Source: Chitinophaga pinensis DSM 2588
Lineage (GTDB): Bacteria; Bacteroidota; Bacteroidia; Chitinophagales; Chitinophagaceae
Assembly: GCF_000024005.1 (NCBI RefSeq)
Contig: NC_013132.1
Span: 1,550,001 to 1,614,000, forward strand
DNA length: 64,000 bases
Direction of reading: 5' to 3'
The notes beneath the pieces are model-generated. The model saw only the letters and a list, made by a program, of their open reading frames with translations, ran no database searches and had not been told where the DNA came from. Positions 1-7,841 of this stretch are shown piece by piece. The first letter of the stretch is position 1, and each line of letters starts with the position of its first letter. The position numbers and the translations under genes are program-made.

Positions 1-703
1 TAAATGACAATACGGCGGTCTCCATCGGAGGCGTTTGCCTGGATACAATCGCCTGGGCTGACTGTACCAGTTGCGACGCAATCAATACCGCATCTATGCC
101 CAGCTGTGGTGAAGCGCCGGCATGGGCCGCTTTTCCTCTTACTTCAATGGTAAAGAATCCGGTACATGCCAGGGCGGGACCAAGTGCATAAGATATTTGT
201 CCGACCGGTAAGGACGGATCTACATGTAATCCCAGCGCCGCCTGTACATTATCCAGGTGACCGGCCTCCACAAATTTCCTTGCGCCACTTTTCTTCTCCG
301 GATCATTAGCCGGACCTTCTTCAGAGGGCTGAAAAAGGAATTTAATGGAACCACGGAAATCCATGTCCTTCAGCAAAGCTGCAGCACCAATCAGCATGGT
401 AGTATGAATGTCATGGCCGCAGGCATGCATTTTCCCGCTTATCGCAGAGGAGAATGGCAAACCCGTCTCTTCTTGCATAGGAAGAGCGTCCATATCTGCA
501 CGGATAGCTACACAGGGACCTTGTCCGCGTGTCAGTGTGGCGATAACGCCTGTGCCGGCAACATTTGAAATATAATCTATTCCCAGTCTGTCTAATTCCT
601 GTTGTACAAGGCGGGATGTGTTTTCTTCTTCGTACCCTAATTCAGGTTGTGTGTGAATCTGTCTCCTGATCTGAATAAGCCTGTCCGTTAGTTGTGCGTC
701 CAT
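1..703 (-). CDS. M20D-family amidohydrolase, C-terminus cut by window edge
   Basis: Zinc-dependent amidohydrolase of the N-acyl-amino-acid / IAA-amino-acid hydrolase type, which removes acyl groups from N-acylated amino acids or peptides. About 234 residues are visible from the ATG at 703. Family signatures appear in order: RADMDALP near residue 67, the metal-binding HACGHD-x-HT motif near residue 92 (its Cys and His are the usual ligands of this subfamily), and FQPSEE near residue 122. Family members are about 390-400 residues long, so the rest lies outside the window. It begins 17 bases after the stop of the AraC-type gene at 721-1725 on the same strand, so the two are probably co-transcribed. 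No signal peptide is visible, so it is probably cytoplasmic. The substrate cannot be told from sequence. Confidence 0.9.
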   Translation of the reverse strand, partial: MDAQLTDRLIQIRRQIHTQPELGYEEENTSRLVQQELDRLGIDYISNVAGTGVIATLTRGQGPCVAIRADMDALPMQEETGLPFSSAISGKMHACGHDIHTTMLIGAAALLKDMDFRGSIKFLFQPSEEGPANDPEKKSGARKFVEAGHLDNVQAALGLHVDPSLPVGQISYALGPALACTGFFTIEVRGKAAHAGASPQLGIDAVLIASQLVQSAQAIVSRQTPPMETAVLSF

Positions 704-720
704 CTATGCAGCATTTTCCG

Positions 721-1725
721 TCAAGTTAAGTGGTTTTTCCGAAATTCTCTCGGAGAACAACGATAACGCTTGCGGAATACAGCAGTGAAGTAGTTAGCGC
801 CCCGATACCCACTGCTGATACTGATTTCTTTAATGCTGAGGGATGTTTGCGCAAGCAGAGAAGCTGCTTTTTTCATGCGTAAGTGCTCTATATATCCTCT
901 GGGCGATACGCTGAGCAGTTCTTTGAAAGCTCTTTCAAAAGTATTGATGTGCATGCCGGCCTGCTTGCTCAGTTCAGCAATGCTGAGATGATGGTGATAA
1001 TGCTCCTGGATATACTGACAGGTCTGCCGCAGCTTTTGTGCCTGATCGCTGTTCTGCAGGTATTTGGGTGTCAGAGCGTTGAAATAAAGGGTGAGCAGGT
1101 CATGGAGCCTTGTATCAATATATGGCTTCAGTGCTTCTGCGGCAGCTGGCGATTGCCGCATTTCCAGCAACACTTTCAGGTCAGCAACTTCCATACGGAT
1201 AGCGGGCAACATAGACGCGCGGCGGGCCTGCCGCTGTTGCAGCTGAAAGATCTCTTCGAAAGAAGGATGATGGGCAATGAATTGCCGTAGGAATGCGGGA
1301 GAGAAAGAGATACATATCATCTCATAATAACCGGGTCGCAGATCCGCTGTGTTGTCAGAATGATCAGGAATGTAATAGATACCAAATTCCTTTTCTATCA
1401 GCATGAGTTTTCCCTTTCCCTGCAGGCGGCACGAGATATTGCCCTGCAGGATGCAATACATTGCAAGCATGGGTTGTGCAACGGAGGGGCGCAATCTTAC
1501 TTTTTCTTTCACGAAACAGTGCTGCCAGCTGATAACCCAGTCGGGTTCGCTGATCTGTTGTGTGATGTAACTGCCAAAGGGTGCTTCTGCATACGTTGTT
1601 TCAGTGGCTTGTGCGATCCGGTATTGCTGATATCTTTCCGGCAGGCTCTCTGATGTCCGGACATGTGGCTGCATCGCTTCGGGAATGCCGAAATGCAGTG
1701 CCGGGGGATATAAGCTGGAGGTCAT
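721..1725 (-). CDS. AraC-family transcriptional regulator
   Basis: A 334-residue regulator with a poorly conserved N-terminal sensing half and a C-terminal AraC/HTH_18 DNA-binding domain (last ~100 residues) with both helix-turn-helix units; the second is the conserved IKEISISSGYRGANYFTAVF stretch. The open frame continues upstream to 1887, but that would overlap the end of the gene at 1833-2999. The ATG at 1725 is preferred because a TACATTTG promoter element lies at 1786-1793, between the two genes. It sits 17 bases ahead of the M20 amidohydrolase and probably controls it or a nearby target. The ligand is unknown. Confidence 0.85.
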   Translation of the reverse strand: MTSSLYPPALHFGIPEAMQPHVRTSESLPERYQQYRIAQATETTYAEAPFGSYITQQISEPDWVISWQHCFVKEKVRLRPSVAQPMLAMYCILQGNISCRLQGKGKLMLIEKEFGIYYIPDHSDNTADLRPGYYEMICISFSPAFLRQFIAHHPSFEEIFQLQQRQARRASMLPAIRMEVADLKVLLEMRQSPAAAEALKPYIDTRLHDLLTLYFNALTPKYLQNSDQAQKLRQTCQYIQEHYHHHLSIAELSKQAGMHINTFERAFKELLSVSPRGYIEHLRMKKAASLLAQTSLSIKEISISSGYRGANYFTAVFRKRYRCSPREFRKNHLT

Positions 1726-1785
1726 GTTCAGGCATTTAACCGGTGACTGTAATAAATTCTGGTTGTAATAATTCTGGCTACTTCC

Positions 1786-1793
1786 CAAATGTA
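1786..1793 (-). promoter_or_regulatory. Putative sigma-A -7 element of the AraC gene
   Basis: The minus strand reads TACATTTG, an exact match to the Bacteroidota -7 consensus TAnnTTTG. No clean TTTG is found 19-21 bases upstream; the nearest is TTTC at 17 bases. It implies a leader of about 55 bases before the ATG at 1725 and separates this gene from the acyltransferase gene. Confidence 0.45.
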
Positions 1794-1832
1794 TGTCCCG
1801 GTACTGCGATGAAACTTCAGATGAATTGGCTG

Positions 1833-2999
1833 CTAAATATACTTCAGCCACCACTGGTTGTGCGTTTTCCGGTATTCCCAAAACCATTTACACGGCTTAT
1901 ATAGTACTGCAACAACTGCTATCCATAACAGATATACTACCGGTAATGGATAACCGAAATTTGCCGGACGGAATAAGAATGGAATATTCGGATCAACAAT
2001 ATCTTTTGTAGTATAGCCGCTCAGGAAGAATGCAGCCACCAGCAGAAGATGTAACAGATAGAAATGAAGTACATAATAAAAGAAAGGCACACTGCCATAT
2101 ACCCGTGCAATTTCCTGCCAGCGTCCTTTCACTTGCTCAAGTGCCGCCAGCGCCAGTAAGGCTGGTCCCAGTGTCATACAATGAAAGTCCAGTGAAGGCG
2201 GATATTTACTGACGTCGATAAACTCCAGCAAAGTATCAAAGCCGTTTTGCTGTGCTTCCCATGGTGTAGGATTACCGTACCTGTTAATGGCTCTCAGTAC
2301 AATGAACAACAGGATAGCAGCACTGCCTGCCATCAGCAGAAAACGCCTGCGTGTTTCGGCGGATATATTGCTTTTAAAATAGTAACCGGCACAGTAACCC
2401 AGCAGCATTGCGCTGGTCCATGGTAATACTGCATAGAACGCGAATATGAAACGATTACCACCGATAGGAATTACGGTACCAAATGAAGTAAAAAAGAGCT
2501 TCCAGAAATTGCCTGGCAGATTAAAATAATCAAGGATATTATGTCCGAAGAAAAGTATCAGTCCTGTTATCAGTATCACTTTAAAAGAAGTCCGCATCAA
2601 TAAGCCGAGTATCACCATACTGAAACCTATCGCCCAGATCACCTGTAAGATAAAGACATTGTAAAGCGGATTAAAAGTGAGTCCCAGTGTTACAATCACC
2701 AGTTCTGCAATGATCAGCCATAAGCCTCTTTTTAAAAGGAACGTGCTTGCTTCAGCGGGTGTTTTTCGTTGAGATGCAAGGTATGCCGACATCCCCGAGA
2801 GAAATACAAATGTCGGTGCGCAATAATGTGTGATCCAGCGTGTGAAAAATAACCAGGGCGTCGTCGTGTCAACATCCAGGGGATCAGCAGTCATGGCTGT
2901 ATTGTGAAAGAAATCGCGGGTATGATCAAGGGCCATAATGATCATTACAATGCCACGCAGAATATCTATAGATGCAATACGGGGAGTGGATGACTGCAT
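1833..2999 (-). CDS. DUF1624 / HGSNAT-like membrane acyltransferase
   Basis: A 388-residue polytopic membrane protein of the heparan-alpha-glucosaminide N-acetyltransferase-like (DUF1624) family. The N-terminus has the family signature: SIDILRGIVMIIMALDHTRD, followed by THYCAPTFVFLSG near residues 58-70, with the conserved His of LDHTRD in the first membrane segment. About ten hydrophobic segments follow. Relatives move acyl groups across a membrane onto sugars; the acceptor here is unknown. The start ATG at 2999 is the only reasonable one and faces the divergent gene at 3123 across 123 bases. The gene ends 107 bases before the AraC start. Confidence 0.85.
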   Translation of the reverse strand: MQSSTPRIASIDILRGIVMIIMALDHTRDFFHNTAMTADPLDVDTTTPWLFFTRWITHYCAPTFVFLSGMSAYLASQRKTPAEASTFLLKRGLWLIIAELVIVTLGLTFNPLYNVFILQVIWAIGFSMVILGLLMRTSFKVILITGLILFFGHNILDYFNLPGNFWKLFFTSFGTVIPIGGNRFIFAFYAVLPWTSAMLLGYCAGYYFKSNISAETRRRFLLMAGSAAILLFIVLRAINRYGNPTPWEAQQNGFDTLLEFIDVSKYPPSLDFHCMTLGPALLALAALEQVKGRWQEIARVYGSVPFFYYVLHFYLLHLLLVAAFFLSGYTTKDIVDPNIPFLFRPANFGYPLPVVYLLWIAVVAVLYKPCKWFWEYRKTHNQWWLKYI

Positions 3000-3122
3000 A
3001 TGCTACGTTATTTACAGGTATGGTTGATACTATTGTGAATATAGCGATGTTTGGGCAGCACAGCAATAACTTTCCTGAATTTGGTTTAAATTAGAGGACA
3101 CTCCAAAAAATCCACCATTGTC

Positions 3123-3482
3123 ATGACTACACAAGAAATCGCTAACCGCCTTGTTGAGCTTTGTAAAAAAGGCGAATTTGAAACAGCACAAAAAGAACTG
3201 TTTGCTAAAGATGCTGTAAGTATAGAGCCTTATGCAACGCCTGAATTCGAAAAGGATACCAAAGGTCTTGATAAGATCTTTGAGAAAGGACAAAAGTTTA
3301 TGTCTATGACCGAGGAGATGCATGGTATTGAACTCTCTGCACCATTGATCGCCGGCTCCTCCTTCGCCGTTGTTCTCAAAATGGATATGACGATGAAAGG
3401 ACAAGATAGAATGAACATGGAAGAATTGTGTGTATACGAGGTGAAGGATGGAAAGATCATTTCCGAGCAATTCTACATGTGA
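3123..3482 (+). CDS. SnoaL-like / NTF2-fold protein
   Basis: A 119-residue small protein with the pattern of SnoaL-like (NTF2-fold) proteins: an N-terminal helix (residues 3-30), a loop with a conserved acidic/aromatic segment, then strands ending in VYEVKDGKIISEQFY, the typical last strand of this fold. Such proteins are cytoplasmic cone-shaped folds used as small enzymes or binding proteins; no catalytic residues can be assigned. It lies 42 bases before the AraC-type gene at 3525 and is likely co-transcribed with it. The start is the ATG in the divergent region facing 2999. Confidence 0.75.
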   Translation: MTTQEIANRLVELCKKGEFETAQKELFAKDAVSIEPYATPEFEKDTKGLDKIFEKGQKFMSMTEEMHGIELSAPLIAGSSFAVVLKMDMTMKGQDRMNMEELCVYEVKDGKIISEQFYM

Positions 3483-3524
3483 CGAAGATGTGCTATCTTT
3501 TCGGGAGAGAACTATCAGCAGATA

Positions 3525-4394
3525 ATGAAAGGGCCGAAAAAACATCAGACGATCAATAACACGTTTTTGCAGGAAGACAGCATCGGGCTGGAAATATTCA
3601 CTATGGAGCAACTCCACGAACAGCACTATGCGTTGTTGTCACAACCGCTGAGAACAAACAATTACCAGGTGCTGATTTTTTTTACCGCCATTGCACATCA
3701 TGCGATAGATTTCTCTCCTGTTACTATCCGCCCATATACTACTTTTTTTATAGCTAAGGGCAGCGTACATACCTTCGATCCCAACGCCCGGTATGAGGGC
3801 ATCGTGATTAACTTTACGGAAGATTTCGTTTGCCGGGATGAACATGATCTTGCACTACTGCATCAGCATCCCTTATTCAGTGGCAGCGGACAAATAGACC
3901 TGCAGGATATTGCCACCTATAAAGGGTTGATAGAAACAATGACGGCTGAATTGCGGAAACCCAAAGATGAATTCAGCAGAATGTTGCTTAGAAACCTGTT
4001 ACAGAATTTTCTGATCTTTTCCGGAAGAGAGTATACCGCCACACATGCTTTCAATCATGTGAAAGGACCCGATATGCAGTATGTACAACGATATACTGTG
4101 CTGATAGAAAAACATTATAAGACCATGAAAACCGTGGCCGGATATGCAGCACTACTGCGTATTACAGAGAAGCGGTTGAATCAGGCAACTACGAGTGTGA
4201 CTGGCAAATCTCCTAAACAATTCATAGATGATCATGTATTGGTCGCTGCCAAACGCCTGCTTTCTTTTACAATAATGACTGTAAAGGAAATCGGGTTTGA
4301 ACTGGGCTTTTCGCAGACTACGCATTTTATCAAATACTTCACCAAACACACCGGTCTTAGTCCCGCCAGTTTCCGGCAACAGCAATCCATCTAG
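3525..4394 (+). CDS. AraC-family transcriptional regulator
   Basis: A 289-residue regulator with an N-terminal cupin-like sensing half (about residues 20-150) and a C-terminal AraC DNA-binding domain (about residues 185-285). Both helix-turn-helix units are recognisable; the second contains VKEIGFELGFSQTTHFIKYF, followed by the usual G-x-SPASFR ending. It sits just downstream of the SnoaL-like gene (42-base gap), the common arrangement of a regulator beside its small effector or target gene. Its inducer is unknown. Confidence 0.88.
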   Translation: MKGPKKHQTINNTFLQEDSIGLEIFTMEQLHEQHYALLSQPLRTNNYQVLIFFTAIAHHAIDFSPVTIRPYTTFFIAKGSVHTFDPNARYEGIVINFTEDFVCRDEHDLALLHQHPLFSGSGQIDLQDIATYKGLIETMTAELRKPKDEFSRMLLRNLLQNFLIFSGREYTATHAFNHVKGPDMQYVQRYTVLIEKHYKTMKTVAGYAALLRITEKRLNQATTSVTGKSPKQFIDDHVLVAAKRLLSFTIMTVKEIGFELGFSQTTHFIKYFTKHTGLSPASFRQQQSI

Positions 4395-4447
4395 GAAGAA
4401 ATAGATAGCAAAAAGGAGCAAATACGCCTTTCCGGCGCCTGCTGTAA

Positions 4448-4475
4448 AGCTGAATTTTGTTGTCAAAATTTAGCT
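4448..4475. promoter_or_regulatory. Inverted repeat just ahead of the exbD-like start
   Basis: Two 12-base arms (4448-4459 and 4464-4475) pair with one mismatch around a TTGT loop; the core is AATTTTG / CAAAATT. The element ends three bases before the ATG at 4479. It could be an operator for the upstream AraC-type regulator or an RNA hairpin affecting translation. No poly-T follows, so a terminator is less likely. Confidence 0.4.
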
Positions 4476-4478
4476 GCT

Positions 4479-5114
4479 ATGCCAAAGATAAAAATGGCCC
4501 GGAAGTCCACTGCCGTTGATATGACTGCCATGTGTGATGTCGTTTTTTTGTTGCTTAACTTCTTTATTATGACCACTAGTTTCAAGCCGGATGAGCCAGT
4601 GGCAATTGTCACCCCGTGTTCTATCAATACAAAACTCCTCCCGGATTCTGATGTCATATTGGTAAGTATAGATAAGGCCGGACGTGTGTTTTTTGAAATA
4701 GATGGACAACCAAAAAGAAAGCAATTAATAGAAGATATTAATACACAGTTTAAGCTGGGCTTGTCTGAAAAGGAGATTAATGCCTACATATTGGGGGCAA
4801 GTGTGGGCACTGATCTGCATCACCTGAAAGAATACCTTGGTCTGAAAACGTCCGACAGACGTAAATATGCCGGTGAGACCGGTATCCCTGTTGATACTGC
4901 GAATAATGAACTGGCTGTATGGATAGAATATGCGCAATCTGCTCAGGGAGCGGGACTTAAAGCATTGAAGTATTGCGTCAAGGCAGATAATGCAACACCT
5001 TATCCTAAGGTGAAACGTGTAATGGAAACTTTTAAGGAGAAGAATATTCAGCACCTGAATCTGGTGACCAGTCTGGAGGCAGCTCCAGAAGGAACTGCTG
5101 CTGCGGAGGATTAG
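4479..5114 (+). CDS. ExbD/TolR-like biopolymer transport protein, orphan and C-terminally extended
   Basis: A 211-residue protein with one N-terminal membrane helix (about residues 18-36) and a periplasmic remainder. The helix carries the essential ExbD/TolR aspartate in MCDVVFLLLNFF (about residue 20), which takes part in proton-driven energy transfer to TonB-dependent receptors or the Tol system. The usual proline just before it is replaced (TAMCD instead of TPMxD). Usual ExbD length is about 140 residues, so the C-terminal part is longer; it ends in an Ala/Glu-rich tail. No exbB, second exbD or tonB is adjacent, although these normally cluster, so its partner must be encoded elsewhere. A bidirectional terminator follows. 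Confidence 0.85.
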   Translation: MPKIKMARKSTAVDMTAMCDVVFLLLNFFIMTTSFKPDEPVAIVTPCSINTKLLPDSDVILVSIDKAGRVFFEIDGQPKRKQLIEDINTQFKLGLSEKEINAYILGASVGTDLHHLKEYLGLKTSDRRKYAGETGIPVDTANNELAVWIEYAQSAQGAGLKALKYCVKADNATPYPKVKRVMETFKEKNIQHLNLVTSLEAAPEGTAAAED

Positions 5115-5129
5115 TAGACATTGCAACTA

Positions 5130-5161
5130 AAAAGGGGCTGCATATCTATGTAGCCCCTTTT
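5130..5161. terminator. Bidirectional rho-independent terminator
   Basis: A 10-bp perfect stem (5130-5139 with 5152-5161, core GGGGCT/AGCCCC) carries A and T runs on both outer sides. It lies between the convergent exbD-like gene (stop 5114) and the DUF4240 gene (stop 5165) and can serve both. Confidence 0.8.
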
Positions 5162-5164
5162 CTG

Positions 5165-5647
5165 TTACCAGCCCCTTGAATTGGAGCCGGACTCAATACA
5201 ATGAAGACAATATCTTTCAAATTCTTCCCCGAATTTGTCCTGGTACACACTATAGCCAATAAAACCGATCTCACCAGAAGAGACGTTCATAGTGGCGACA
5301 GCCGGATTTTCATCCACCATATCATAATATTGTTCTCCCATGCCGACGATGAAGCATCTTCGGTGCAGGAAGCCGTCATCTGTACCGCCAATGCGTTCAT
5401 GGATTTCTTCACGGTCTATATGGAAGAGCTTTTCTTCCATGACGTGATTAAATTTGGTTAATTCCCGCTCATCCAGATAAATAAGCTGTTGCTGGATATG
5501 GTCTGTGATCTCTGTGGAAACAATGTTTCCGAGATACCTGATTAAGTTGGGATCATTGGTCGTAAGCGCTGTTTTTCTCAAATTATATAAATCTCTATCT
5601 GTTGTCCACGCCGTTTCAATGATTTCCCAGAATCTTGTTGCGTTCAT
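5165..5647 (-). CDS. DUF4240 domain-containing protein
   Basis: A 160-residue cytoplasmic protein starting with the pattern FWEIIETAW, typical of DUF4240, followed by a helical segment (residues 35-75) and a C-terminal part with a buried Cys near residue 149. No function is established for this family and none can be read from the sequence. It stands alone: convergent with the exbD-like gene and divergent from the gamma-glutamyltransferase gene. Confidence 0.6.
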   Translation of the reverse strand: MNATRFWEIIETAWTTDRDLYNLRKTALTTNDPNLIRYLGNIVSTEITDHIQQQLIYLDERELTKFNHVMEEKLFHIDREEIHERIGGTDDGFLHRRCFIVGMGEQYYDMVDENPAVATMNVSSGEIGFIGYSVYQDKFGEEFERYCLHCIESGSNSRGW

Positions 5648-5830
5648 AAAAGACAGATTTTGTATGTCGTGGAATAAGTGCCGGGTTAGAACTAATGTAC
5701 ATTTGTGAAGGCACCCTTACTATAACACGTAAAGGGGTGCAAAGTTCATCCCATAATTTAGAAGTATCCCTGTGATTTTGCTAATTTGTCAGCTCCTGGA
5801 TAATAACACCTCTAAACAGCATATTATTTT

Positions 5831-7762
5831 ATGAAACATCTATTTTTTCTCGTTGCCCTGCTTTCCCTCGGGTCGACCATGCAGGCGCAGCAAACCCAGA
5901 AACCGCCATTACACGGACGTCACTGGATGGCTGTGACGGGTAAACCGCTGGCTGCCACCGCCGGTTCCATGATCTTCCAGAAAGGTGGAAATGCCGTAGA
6001 CGCCGCCTGTGCAATGCTGGCCGCTACCTGTACCATGTGGGACGTATTGAGCTGGGGCGGAGAGACACAGGCGCTTATTTTCAATCCGAAAACAAAGAAA
6101 GTCATTGCTATTAACGCCCTGGGCGTTGCTCCTACAGGTGCAACACCTGAATTCTTCAAGGACAAGGGATATAATTTCCCGCCGGAATATGGTCCCCTGG
6201 CAGCTGTAACACCTGGTACGCCGGGTGGTCTTTGCTATATGCTGGCAGAATACGGCACCCTCAGTCTGAAGGAAGTACTGGCGCCTGCCATGGAAATGGC
6301 TGCCGGTTACCCGATTGAAGCCCAGACGGCCAACAGTATGGAGCGGGCAAAAGACCGCCTGAAGCAATGGCCTTACAGCAAGGCCGTTTTCCTGACCCAT
6401 CCGGGTGAAAAAAGGGAAGCGCCGGAAGCAGGGGAGATCTTTGTACAAAAGGAGCTATTGGCGACACTGACCAAAATGGTGGAAGCAGAACAGGAAGCCC
6501 TGAAAAAGAAGAAATCCCGTAAGGAAGCAATCATGGCTGCTTATGACAGATTCTATAAAGGAGATATCGCGAAGGAATTTGTACGTGGTTGTCAGGAACA
6601 GGGTGGTCTGATCACTGAACAGGACCTGGCCCGTTGGAAACCAATTGAAGAGGAACCACTGCATGTTAATTATAAAGGGATCGAGGTATACAAACTCCAA
6701 TCCTGGACACAGGGACCAATGCTGCTGCAAAGTCTGAATATCCTGGAGAACTTTGATCTGAAAGGAATGGGCTATAATTCTCCGCAGTATATCCATACCC
6801 TGTATCAGACAATGAACCTGACCTTTGCAGACAGAGACTTCTATTATGGCGATCCTTATTTTACGCCTAAAACACCGATCAACGGATTATTAAGTAAAGC
6901 CTATGCAAAAGAACGGGCAAAAATGATCAACCCTGACCGCAATGATCCGGATCTATTACCGGGTGATCCTTATCCTTTTGAAGGTAAAAGCAATCCTTAT
7001 CTGCAACTGATGAAGGAACATCAATCGCTAACTGATACTTCTTCACAGACAAAACCGGCACGTTTTGTACCGAAGCATGATGCTGCCAGCATCCTCAATA
7101 CGCCTGCTTCTGAAGAAATGTATGCGGCAAATGAGATAGACAGCGCTTATATGGACCGGTTATGGAGAGGTACGACCAGTGTGGAAGCTGCTGATAAAGA
7201 TGGCTGGGTAGTATCAATCACACCAAGTGGCGGATGGACGCCTGCGTGTATTGCCGGACATACCGGTGTGGGTATGAGCCAGCGTTTGCAGAGCTTTGTG
7301 CTTGACAGTGCCTTGTGTCCTTTTAACGTTATTGCGCCTGGTAAACGTCCACGTGTGACTTTAACGCCTTCTATGGCGCTGAAAGACGGTAAACCCTATC
7401 TTTCTTTCGCGGTACAGGGTGGTGATACACAGGATCAGAACCTGCTGCAGTTTTTCCTGAATATGGTGGAATTTGGTATGACGGTACAGCAGGCGACGGA
7501 AGCGGCAAATATCAATACGAACCAGCTCTGGCTTTCCCTGGGTGGTACCTCCATTAAAGAACGTATGCCACATCCGGGCAGTATTCTGCTGAACAGCAAT
7601 ACACCGGAGGCCACCAGGACGATATTGAAGAAGATGGGTTATACAGAAAGTTTCAGTGAGCGTACCAGTGGACCTGTGAATGCCATATTCCTGGATACGG
7701 CACATGGCTCTTTATGGGGTGGTAGCAGTAATCATGGAGAAGATTATGGTATCGGCTGGTAA
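5831..7762 (+). CDS. Gamma-glutamyltransferase family protein, exported
   Basis: A 643-residue protein of the Ntn-hydrolase gamma-glutamyltransferase family, which cleaves gamma-glutamyl bonds such as that of glutathione, or related acyl bonds. An N-terminal signal peptide (about residues 1-19, ending MQAQ) directs it to the periplasm. The N-terminal half has GGNAVDAACAMLAA and the GAxTPGTPGG-type region; the C-terminal half begins at GTTSVEAADKDG, where T448 is the probable nucleophile created by self-cleavage. The classical third residue His of TTH is Ser here, and the usual substrate-loop signatures are degenerate, so activity on gamma-glutamyl compounds is not certain. Length fits the family (~560-640). 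It stands alone, followed by a strong terminator. Confidence 0.85.
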   Translation: MKHLFFLVALLSLGSTMQAQQTQKPPLHGRHWMAVTGKPLAATAGSMIFQKGGNAVDAACAMLAATCTMWDVLSWGGETQALIFNPKTKKVIAINALGVAPTGATPEFFKDKGYNFPPEYGPLAAVTPGTPGGLCYMLAEYGTLSLKEVLAPAMEMAAGYPIEAQTANSMERAKDRLKQWPYSKAVFLTHPGEKREAPEAGEIFVQKELLATLTKMVEAEQEALKKKKSRKEAIMAAYDRFYKGDIAKEFVRGCQEQGGLITEQDLARWKPIEEEPLHVNYKGIEVYKLQSWTQGPMLLQSLNILENFDLKGMGYNSPQYIHTLYQTMNLTFADRDFYYGDPYFTPKTPINGLLSKAYAKERAKMINPDRNDPDLLPGDPYPFEGKSNPYLQLMKEHQSLTDTSSQTKPARFVPKHDAASILNTPASEEMYAANEIDSAYMDRLWRGTTSVEAADKDGWVVSITPSGGWTPACIAGHTGVGMSQRLQSFVLDSALCPFNVIAPGKRPRVTLTPSMALKDGKPYLSFAVQGGDTQDQNLLQFFLNMVEFGMTVQQATEAANINTNQLWLSLGGTSIKERMPHPGSILLNSNTPEATRTILKKMGYTESFSERTSGPVNAIFLDTAHGSLWGGSSNHGEDYGIGW

Positions 7763-7785
7763 TACAGTCGTCACTTATAAAGGAA

Positions 7786-7817
7786 AAGGGCAGTCCCGCT
7801 ATTGGCGGACTGCCCTT
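7786..7817. terminator. Bidirectional terminator
   Basis: A 13-bp stem (7786-7799 with 7805-7817) with a one-base bulge; arms read AAGGGCAGTCC / GGACTGCCCTT around a TATTG loop. It lies between the convergent gamma-glutamyltransferase and TonB-receptor genes. Confidence 0.8.
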
Positions 7818-7841
7818 CTCTCATAGCATAGTAAGCAAATA

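Noticed and set aside
1726..1887. An N-terminal extension of the AraC gene from 1725 up to 1887.
   Set aside because: It would overlap the acyltransferase gene by 55 bases and contain a -7 element; the added residues show no conserved pattern.
3002..3012. A single GCTACGTTATT 11-mer resembling the units of the palindrome family.
   Set aside because: It is alone, with no second unit or inverted copy, so chance is sufficient.
3030..3626. A 198-codon minus-strand frame covering the SnoaL-like gene.
   Set aside because: The plus-strand gene has a sensible fold and operon context; the minus frame is Phe/Leu/His-rich and spans two intergenic regions.
5909..6448. A 179-codon minus-strand frame inside the gamma-glutamyltransferase gene.
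   Set aside because: It is opposite a well-supported gene, with Arg/Cys/His-rich composition and no motif.
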